This document shows positions 1 to 7,600 of a DNA stretch of 30,138 nt, piece by piece; positions within the stretch are counted from its first letter, which is position 1; the number at the start of each line of letters is the position of its first letter. The translations under genes were made by a program, and so were the position numbers. Under the pieces are notes generated by a model. That model ran no database searches and was not told where the DNA came from. It saw only the letters and a list, made by a program, of their open reading frames with translations. Source of the stretch: Planctomycetota bacterium (lineage in GTDB: Bacteria; Planctomycetota; UBA1135; GCA-002686595); the NCBI GenBank assembly GCA_020638855.1, contig JACKHT010000025.1, positions 1 through 30,138 of the forward strand, in the 5' to 3' direction.

Positions 1-343
1 TGGCGAGGCTCGGGCTGGGTAGACCCCATTCGGCAACGTCCCCCCAGGACCTGATATTCCTTGGGGAAACGCAAAAGGCGCCACGTGCCTTGGGTGGGGC
101 CTTGGTCCCTTGGTAGGGGTCCGCGCACGGATTTGCCTAGGAATCTTCCCCACAGGATTTGCAAACAGGCTGATATGGGGCCGAGCTGGCGTCAGCCCGT
201 CGATCCCGAGCCGGCCATTCCTCGGCCATCGTCCTTCTTGGAGTTGGGGCCGCGATCCGTTGGAATCGCCCAGGAGCTCGGGAACCCGATGAGCTGCGTC
301 CATCGACTTTCCCCTGCCATGGAACCTGTCCCAAGTCTCTCGA
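1..343. other. noncoding leader upstream of secreted metallopeptidase
   Basis: I see no convincing gene here. The open frames that cross it are short, begin at weak codons and have the composition of GC-rich shadow frames. Two things can be seen. There is an imperfect hairpin at 39-67, with arms TCCCC...AGG and CCTTGGGGA around an 8-10 nt loop, which could be the terminator of a gene left of the window. There are also four copies of CCTTGG at 59, 88, 100 and 108. The promoter of the gene starting at 344 should lie here, but I could not pick out a convincing -35/-10 pair. Confidence 0.5.
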
Positions 344-2866
344 ATGCTCTCTCCGATCCGTGTGCTTACCGCGCTGTCCGTTTTGTTGTTTGCTTTGCCG
401 GCCTGGGCGCAAGCCCCGGCAAACGATGCGCTTCCGTTCCCTTTTGTGATCGCACCCAACCCCGGCTATCCGGGGACCCTTGAAGTGCAGGCCGCGCCGG
501 GTGCGTTGCAGGCGTGGATGGGACGCACTCGCGTGCAAATGACGGATGTGCCGTTGGTGGGCCGGGGCACGGTAACCCTGGACTTGGAGCGGATCGCTTG
601 GGATGCGAGCAAGATCGGCGTCCAAGTGAATGGCCAGAAAACGCAGCTCGACAGCGGCGATTTGACCCTGTGGAAGGGAGTCGTTGTCGGAGATCCGAGC
701 TCGGATGTTTTCCTCGGACTCTCGAGCTACGGGTCGTACGGCTGGGTGTACTCGATGGGGGAGTACGAGCACTGGATGGCTTTCCTGCCCCAAGGATCGG
801 ATTGGTCGCAATCCCGGGTCCGTCTGGTTCCAGAGCGTGTGTTGCAGTCGCTGGGTGCTGGCCCGCCACCGCTCTGTCAGACGGATACCTCAGGAATCGC
901 TCCGCCGGCGCAGCCCAGTGGTGATTGGGAGGACGAATCGTTCGGCGGACAGCATGCGCTGGGGATCACGCGGGAATGCAAGGTGGCCATCGAAACGGAC
1001 TTTGAGTACTACCAGATCTGGAACAACATTTCGGCGTCCTACAACTACACCCAAATCCTGTTGGCGGCCTTGAGCGATCGGTATCGGACCCAGGTCGATG
1101 TTGTGCTGACCTATCCCTACCTGCAGTTCTATACCAATGCCAACGACCCCTGGACCGCCCAACCGGGGGGGGCGGGTGCCATGCTCGATGAGTTTCGGAA
1201 TGCATGGTCAGGCAACCTCCCAGGCGGGGCGAACCTCGCTCATTTCTTGAGTGGCGCGGATCTGGGAGGAGGGGTGGCATATCTCGACGTCCTGTGCAAT
1301 CCGAACTTTGGATTTGGAGTCAGCGGCAACCTTAGCGGGGGCACCCAGTTTCCCGTGGTGCAGAGCTCGAATACCTGGGACTTTTACGTTGTCGCCCACG
1401 AGCTTGGGCACAACTTCGGCACGGTGCATACCCATGACTATTGCCCGCCCATCGATCAGTGTGCGGATACGGTTGCGTTTGGCGCCTGCCAGACCCAACG
1501 CGTCTGCATCAGCAATGGAACGATCATGTCCTATTGCCATACCTGCACGGGGGGTATGAACAACATTGATCCGCACTTCCACCCGACGGTGGTGCAAGCG
1601 ATGGAGGCTGCCGTGGATGCCTCTTGTCTTGTCAACTACTGCGCAAGTGACGTGGCCGAACCGAACGATTCCTGTGGGCAGGCTTGGTACTTGTTCGGCC
1701 CCACCCCGAACCTAACCATCTGCAGTGGGGACTTGGACTACTTCACCGTACGGGTGGATCCTGGGGTGCAGACGACCTTTACCCTCGACTTCGACCACAG
1801 TCTCGGAAACATCGATTGTCGACTATCCGATGATACTTGCTTCCAGACGCTCGATGTTGGCCAGTCGCTGACCAATCAAGAATCTGTGACATGGACCAAT
1901 GCCAGCTCGGACTACGCCGACTTGAAGCTTGAGGTCTATCTGGTAGGCCCCACGTTCAGCAACGAATACACGTTGAATATGTCGAGCGTCAATATGGATC
2001 CTTGCCAGGGGAACCCCGACAACCTCGAACCCAACAACCAATGCTTTGGGGCCAGCGGAGTGGTCTTGCCTTCGGGTTTCTACCCCAACCTCAACGTTTC
2101 CCAGGCGGATCCTGACCTCATGGGAGTGGTGGTCCCCGCCGGTGCCACCACCTACGTGGATGCGAATTTTGACCACTCCATGGGTGACATCAACCTGGTA
2201 CTGCGACCGGACAACGATCCGGAGTGTGGGATGGGGGCGATGGTCAGCAATGCCTATGCCACGGCGCTTTCGACCACGGACAACGAGCGATTGAGCTGGA
2301 CCAATACCACCGGAGCCTCGGTCAACGCGGTCCTCGAGGTGTTTGTCTCCAATGCGGGCCCGGGCATTGTCTGCAATGACTATGAAATGATCCTGCGCAA
2401 CGGGATCCAGCAGCCCGGAACGACGTTCTGTGACCCCATGGACAGCAACTCGACCGGGGAACCTACGGTGATGTTTGCCATAGCCGTGGGCGGTGGGCCG
2501 ATCCAGCTTGAGGCGATCCACGGGCCCCCGGGGCAGTTTGCTTCGGTCTTGGTGGGTACGGGAGTCGATGATCCGGGTGTGGTGCTCGGCTCGGGCCGGT
2601 TCTGCCTGGCGCTCCAGACCCCCAACTACTTCGGTCGGTACAACATTTTCGGTGGCGCTCTCAATTCGATCGGGATCTTTGATGCCGATGGCGTCTACCG
2701 CAACCTAGTGGGGACATCGCAGGGCGGACATGGGTACTTGGTCAGCAGCCTGCCCTTCGTCGCCAACCCCAACATCCAGTTGGGGGACACTTGGCACTTC
2801 CAACTGTGGCACCGTGAAAACGCCGGTGGATCCAATTTCTCGAACGGTTTGACCCACACGTTCTAG
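344..2866 (+). CDS. secreted reprolysin-like (M12B-type) zinc metallopeptidase with PPC-like repeats and planctomycete C-terminal domain
   Basis: An 840-aa protein predicted to be exported and to cleave proteins outside the cytoplasm. Residues 1-22 form a signal peptide (cleavage likely after AWA). The catalytic domain carries the metzincin motif HELGHNFGTVH, with zinc ligands H352, H356 and H362 and catalytic E353, followed by H364-D365. A Met-turn (TIMSY, M395) lies 33 residues downstream, as expected for adamalysin/reprolysin enzymes. Two similar beta-rich segments follow, each opening with 'EPN(D/N).C' (E439 and E562) and containing 'DFDHS.G(N/D)I' or its close variant; they resemble pre-peptidase C-terminal (PPC) domains. 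Residues 695-840 are the tail domain also found in the protein at 10538-11776. The ATG at 344 is chosen because it begins the signal peptide; no Shine-Dalgarno precedes it. Family call is strong; substrate is unknown. Confidence 0.9.
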   Translation: MLSPIRVLTALSVLLFALPAWAQAPANDALPFPFVIAPNPGYPGTLEVQAAPGALQAWMGRTRVQMTDVPLVGRGTVTLDLERIAWDASKIGVQVNGQKTQLDSGDLTLWKGVVVGDPSSDVFLGLSSYGSYGWVYSMGEYEHWMAFLPQGSDWSQSRVRLVPERVLQSLGAGPPPLCQTDTSGIAPPAQPSGDWEDESFGGQHALGITRECKVAIETDFEYYQIWNNISASYNYTQILLAALSDRYRTQVDVVLTYPYLQFYTNANDPWTAQPGGAGAMLDEFRNAWSGNLPGGANLAHFLSGADLGGGVAYLDVLCNPNFGFGVSGNLSGGTQFPVVQSSNTWDFYVVAHELGHNFGTVHTHDYCPPIDQCADTVAFGACQTQRVCISNGTIMSYCHTCTGGMNNIDPHFHPTVVQAMEAAVDASCLVNYCASDVAEPNDSCGQAWYLFGPTPNLTICSGDLDYFTVRVDPGVQTTFTLDFDHSLGNIDCRLSDDTCFQTLDVGQSLTNQESVTWTNASSDYADLKLEVYLVGPTFSNEYTLNMSSVNMDPCQGNPDNLEPNNQCFGASGVVLPSGFYPNLNVSQADPDLMGVVVPAGATTYVDANFDHSMGDINLVLRPDNDPECGMGAMVSNAYATALSTTDNERLSWTNTTGASVNAVLEVFVSNAGPGIVCNDYEMILRNGIQQPGTTFCDPMDSNSTGEPTVMFAIAVGGGPIQLEAIHGPPGQFASVLVGTGVDDPGVVLGSGRFCLALQTPNYFGRYNIFGGALNSIGIFDADGVYRNLVGTSQGGHGYLVSSLPFVANPNIQLGDTWHFQLWHRENAGGSNFSNGLTHTF

Positions 2867-2881
2867 GGGCGTTCTAGGGGC
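2860..2881. repeat. 11-bp tandem duplication spanning the stop codon
   Basis: GTTCTAGGGGC occurs twice back to back (2860-2870 and 2871-2881). The first copy holds the TAG stop of the metallopeptidase gene. The second TAG is out of frame. It is probably a simple slippage duplication. Confidence 0.7.
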
Positions 2882-2900
2882 GGGGTCCCAAGCGATTGCT

Positions 2901-2954
2901 CCGGCCGGGTGTAGGGCCGGCACCCGAACAGGCTGTCCTAGGGCAGCCTGTTCG
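2901..2954. terminator. nested GC-rich hairpins, terminator-like
   Basis: A perfect 11-bp stem, CGAACAGGCTG at 2925-2935 with CAGCCTGTTCG at 2944-2954, encloses an 8-nt loop. Just upstream, CCGGCC/GGCCGG (2901-2906 with 2915-2920) and CGGGTG/CACCCG (2906-2911 with 2921-2926) can form mutually exclusive smaller stems. The region lies 35 nt after the metallopeptidase stop and about 180 nt before the next start. It most likely ends the first transcript. No T-run follows, so a strict intrinsic terminator is not shown. Confidence 0.55.
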
Positions 2955-3136
2955 ATTGGGGTGAGGTCGATTTGCCGGGGGAGGTAGGGATCGCGATTTT
3001 TTGGGGATTGCCGGTTGATGCCATCTGCCCGGCGGTGCACCTTGTTCGGTTGCGCCATCGACTCCCAAGGCCCCAACCAGCATGCACACGGATTGGCGCT
3101 GGAAAGGTGAGCGGATCGTCCCCAGCTGCCCTCGCT

Positions 3137-4648
3137 ATGTTCCCCTTGCATCTTCGTTGCCCCCGCTTGGGTTTCCTGCTTTTGCTCGCTGGCTGGGGTG
3201 GATCGTGCCAAACTCCGATCCCGCCCCCGGCTCCTGGCCCCCCTTTGGTGGCGCCGGACGGGCTGGTCATCGAAAGCCGGACGTACGCTGGGACCATCCT
3301 CGGAGGTCTGGGGACGGCGGAAGCCGAGTCGGAAGTGGCGCTTGCCTGGGACGTGGACGTGGCTTTGGTCGAACGCATGCCTTTGCAGGGGACCGAAGCG
3401 CTGGCGCCCCATTGGAAGCTGATTGCCCAGCCTGGAGCCGCGGAACCGGTGCGCGGGATTTCGCTCTTGGCGACCGGTGCGCGGTTCGCCACGGCCGAGG
3501 CGGCGGGCGCGCTTTGGGATGAGCTCGAACAGGGTCACCAAGGTGGGTTCCAGCGGCTCTCGCGGTCGGATGGAACGCTTTTGGCAGGGGCCACTTCGCT
3601 CCTGCGCTGGAACGCCGTGGAGGTGGTGCCCGATCCGGAGAACTTCCTGCGCGAAGTGACCCCGAGGGGCCCGGTCGAGAAGTCCCTGGCGGTGGGACTC
3701 CAGTTTGACGGCCACGAAGTGCAGCTGGGGTTGGGCCTGCAAGACCTGGCGGAGCTTCCCGGCGACGAAGCCGAGGCTGCGGGCGGTCGCAAGGTGTTGC
3801 GACTGGAGTGGGCCTTGCCCGATGTGGAGCTGCGCCTGGATGGGGGCCTCGAAGTGTTCTTCTTGCCCAGTCCCTTCGATGGGGTTCCGGCCCAGGCGGT
3901 CGCCATCCGCATCCAGCTCTCCGACCAACTTTCCGCCGAAGCCATCCAAGCGGCGCGCGCCGAGTTGGAGGCCCTGCCCAAGGTCTCTGCAGCCATCGAG
4001 TCCGAGTCCGAGATCCAAGCCAAACCCCTGCGCCAAGCAGTGCTCGCCTTGCAAGCCGAAACCGCCACCGATGCGGCGGCCAAGCGCGGCCCGCTGCTCT
4101 TCTTGGCCGAGAGCGGAGGTGGCCCGCTGACCCGCGACTTGGTGTTGACGGCCGAAGACGACGTGATCAGCGCCTGGACGGCACTGTTGCCAGTAGGCTC
4201 GGAGACCGAAGACGCGGTTCCCGAACAGGTGCATTGGTGGATCGAGCGCGCCGCTTGGGTGTGCTTGGCACGGCTTGCGGTCAAGGACCAACTTCCCATG
4301 GCGCTCGAAGCTCTGCTCCTGCGGCATGGCGGCGAAGTGGGACGCTACCCAAGCACCATCGAGGACGCTGCGCTGCAGTCGGCGGATCGTGAGACCATGC
4401 GCAAGCGTTTGCTCTTGGAGAACCGGCTGTTCCTTGAGGATTCCAGCCCGTCGGCAAGGGTGCGTGCTTTCGATTGGCTGGTGCGCCAGGGGGAAGACCT
4501 GGGCGCCTTCGATCCCCTCGCAAGCCCGTCGGCGCGGCGGGATGCGCTGCGCGTTTTAGAAGATGCCCTGGAAGCTGCTGCTCAGGGCACCGGGCCGGAG
4601 CCCAAAGCAGGAGCCGAGAAGGGAGCCGAGAAGGGAGCCGAGCGCTGA
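3137..4648 (+). CDS. predicted lipoprotein of unknown function, upstream partner of the AsmA-like giant
   Basis: A 503-aa protein that I do not recognise. The N-terminus (basic MFPLHLRCPR, then a Leu-rich core) ends in GGSC, so C24 is a plausible lipidation site; a Pro-rich stretch follows immediately. The first half alternates short beta-like segments; the second half, from about residue 270, is helix-rich and Ala/Glu/Leu-heavy, with 'WWIERAAWVCLARLAV' near residues 365-380. The protein ends in three copies of the four-residue unit GAE(K/R). Its TGA shares one base with the ATG of the next gene (TGATG at 4646-4650), so the two are almost certainly translationally coupled. The start at 3137 is preferred over an upstream in-frame TTG at 2972 because only the later start gives a signal sequence. 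Inferred role: envelope partner of the downstream protein. Confidence 0.75.
   Translation: MFPLHLRCPRLGFLLLLAGWGGSCQTPIPPPAPGPPLVAPDGLVIESRTYAGTILGGLGTAEAESEVALAWDVDVALVERMPLQGTEALAPHWKLIAQPGAAEPVRGISLLATGARFATAEAAGALWDELEQGHQGGFQRLSRSDGTLLAGATSLLRWNAVEVVPDPENFLREVTPRGPVEKSLAVGLQFDGHEVQLGLGLQDLAELPGDEAEAAGGRKVLRLEWALPDVELRLDGGLEVFFLPSPFDGVPAQAVAIRIQLSDQLSAEAIQAARAELEALPKVSAAIESESEIQAKPLRQAVLALQAETATDAAAKRGPLLFLAESGGGPLTRDLVLTAEDDVISAWTALLPVGSETEDAVPEQVHWWIERAAWVCLARLAVKDQLPMALEALLLRHGGEVGRYPSTIEDAALQSADRETMRKRLLLENRLFLEDSSPSARVRAFDWLVRQGEDLGAFDPLASPSARRDALRVLEDALEAAAQGTGPEPKAGAEKGAEKGAER
4610..4645 (+). repeat. 12-bp minisatellite, three copies, in coding sequence
   Basis: Three consecutive 12-nt units (GGAGCCGAGAAG at 4610-4621 and 4622-4633, and GGAGCCGAGCGC at 4634-4645) encode GAEK-GAEK-GAER at the end of the 503-aa lipoprotein. 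Unit gain or loss keeps the frame. The unit junction AAGGGAG (4631-4637) is also a purine-rich Shine-Dalgarno-like site 10 nt before the ATG at 4648. Confidence 0.85.
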
Positions 4649-7600
4649 TGGAAACCCAAACGACCCAACCCGAACCTCCCGCTACCCGCCCCCGCCGCCG
4701 GTTTTGGAAACGCGCCCTGCTTGGGCTCCTGCTCCTTGCGGTTCTCCTACGCATCGCCTTGCCGTGGGTCTTGCCGAGCGCCGTGCGATGGGCCGCCGCG
4801 AAGCAGGGGCTCGACGTGCGCTACGAAACGCTCGATCTATCGCTCTGGAAGGGCGAACTACAGCTTGGGGACGTGACCGTGAAGCCCCACGATGCGGACC
4901 AGGCCGCTGGAAACCAGGCCGCTGCGACCGGCCTCTTGAGCGAGCTCGAATTCTTGGCGCTCGACGTGGATGTTTCTGCGTTGTTCACCGGGACCCTGCG
5001 TGCCAAGCGGGTGGAAGTCGATGGCTTGGACTTGTTCCTGCGGCGAGCTGACCTCGCTTCGGGGTGGGCTTGGGAAGGATTGCCCGCGTTTGCGTCGGCC
5101 ACCGAGGACCCCACCAACCGACCCAAACCCAAGTCGGCTCCCGCCGTCGACCCGGACGCTCCGTTCCAACTGGGGCTCGGATTCGAGGTCGACATCTTGC
5201 GCTTGCAACACTTGCAAGTGCACCTGCGCGACGAGGCTTTGACCCCGCCGCTGTCGGTCGACTTGGAGTGCAACGTTCGGTTGAGCGACTTGGGGGTTCC
5301 CGAGCAGGTCGCGCGACTTGAAGTCTTTGCCCACGCGGATCGCGGATTGGGAGGGCTGGCCATCGATGCCAGCCTGCTGGCCCACGACGCCACCCTCCAG
5401 GCGACCGGGAGTTTGGACCTGCGCGACTTGGAAGCCGGTCCCTTTGCCGCCTACCTGGCTCCTTTGGGTTTGGAGCCCCGGGCCCAACGCATCGATGCCT
5501 CAGCTTCGTTCGCGTTGGATGCAAAGCCCGCCAACGAAGCGCACACGGCGCTGCAGATTACTGCTGACCTGACCCACGTGGTTTGGAGCGCGGATGGGGT
5601 TGAGCAGGTGGCCCTCGACTCGCTGCATGGTTCGATCCCGAGTTGGACGCGCCAAGGCGTCCGGGCCGAAGCCGTCCAAATCCAGGGCGTGCGCGCCCGA
5701 GCGGGCCGCGAAGCCACGGGCGCGCTCTTGATCGGGGGCTTTGCGTTCCAGCCGGTTCCGGCGGTTGCCGAAACCGAAGCAAGCATCGAGCCTCCTGAAA
5801 TACCCTCGCCGAGCACCTTCGCACTCGACGTCCCGTCGATCGAAATCTCGAACGGCAAGGTCCTCTGGCAAGACGCTGCGGTGCAGCCCAACGTAGAAGT
5901 CGCGCTCGAGTTGACCGAAGCGAACCTGGGTCCGATCCAGCGCGGCTTGGGAAGCGACCCCCCGCCCATCGATGTGCGCCTGCGGCTGGTGAGTCCGGGG
6001 CTGTGGGAGAGTCTCGAGCTGCATGGATCGCTGCAGGCCTTCGGAGCTACCCAAGGCCTCGACCTGACCTTGGCGGGCGAAGGAGTCACGCTCGGCGCAA
6101 TCGAGCCGTACTTGGCCAGCGCCGGTTTGCAGCCAGAGTGGCAAGGCGCCACGCTCGCGCTGCATGTGCAGGCGGCGAGTTCGGTGGGGGATGCGGGTGT
6201 TCGCCAAGTAAAGGGTAGTGTGCGCGAGCTGTCGCTCCAAGACGGATCGCTGCTCGGTAGCCTGGGAGCGTTGGAAATCACTGGGTTGCAGTTGGACCCT
6301 ACCTCGGGCGACGTGCATTTGGAGGAATTGCACCTAGCGGGCACCGAATTGCACATCGAGCGCGACGCCGAGGGCATTTGGCACGTTTTGGGGGTCGCCA
6401 TCGTGCCAGCAACCCAAGCGGTGGGCGTAGCCGTAGCAGAATCCGCAGCCCCGGACGTCAGCCAGGCGGAGACTTCTGATGCGGCGGCGCAAGCTGCGGA
6501 CTCGAAGCTGGAGCTTTCCAAGGCCGTTCCGGAGGTGCGCGTCGATCGCGTGCTTTTGGAGGACTACGCGGTGCAAATCCACGACCAGTGGCTGCAACCC
6601 AACGCTTCCCAGGAATTTCGAGGTGGGCGCGCGACCTTGGAGGGCTTGTGGTTAGGGGGCGAGATCGGCAGCGAGCCTCGGCCCGCGGCTCACTTTGACT
6701 TCGACTTGGGTGCCCAGGATCTAGCCGAATCGCTGCGTTTGCAGGGAACCTTGCAGGCGCAACCGGGCCCCTTGGACATGCACCTGCTCGCCGATTTGGT
6801 GGGCTCGGGCATGCGGTTGGATGCGTTGGCTCCGTGGCTTCCCGAGCTGGGCATCGAATCGCTTTGGAAGGCTGCAAGCTGCAAGTTGCACCTGGACGCC
6901 CAAGTCCGGCAGCAGGCCGACGGTACCCAGATCTCGTTGGCCCTCGAAGATTTGGCACTCGAGGATCAGGGCACGGTTTGGGTGAGCCTTGGCGCGCTCC
7001 GCCTGCCAGCGATGGAATTGGCCGCCGGCAAGGTCGAGGTGCCGACCTTGGAGCTCGAAAACCCCTATGCTCGCGTTCAACGCAATGCTGCTGGGGAGCT
7101 CGAGGTCATGGGATTGCGCTTGTTGGCGGCCGCTCCTTCCGCCCCGAAGGACAGCACCAGCGCGGAGCCTGCCGTGGCTCCGGAAGCCGTACCGGAAACC
7201 GCTGCGGGCCCCGAGGATCCGAAGCCAGCAACCCAATTCCACCTGGGGACTTTGCGTGGCATGGCGTGGACGGTCGATTGGATCGATCAAAGCGTCGCAC
7301 CGACCGTCGAAACCCAGCTCGTAGTGGACTTGGGGTTGGACGAGTGGCACTGGCCCCAGGGCGAGCACAAGGACGGCCAAGCCCAATTGGCTTTGCGCGT
7401 GGCCGGCTCGCTCGAGCAACTCACGCTTGCGTCCCAAGTCCATTTGGATCCAAGCGACTTGGGCTTGAGTGCTCAACTTGCCATCGATGGTCTGCGGGCT
7501 GGACCTTTGGCGGCGTACTTGCCTCCGACCATCGAAGCCCCTTTGGCGGCAGGCCAATTGCGTTGGAACCTGCAGGGCCATTGGGCAACAGCGGAGTCGG

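Noticed and set aside
61..483. 140-codon open frame in the left leader
   Set aside because: Starts at TTG, overlaps the signal peptide of the metallopeptidase in another frame, and has no family resemblance.
2705..4327. 540-codon open frame on the minus strand, opposite the two first genes
   Set aside because: It spans the end of one gene, the hairpin-rich gap and most of another. Its composition (Arg/Gln/His/Gly-rich) is that of a GC-rich antisense shadow, and it has no signal, motif or start context.
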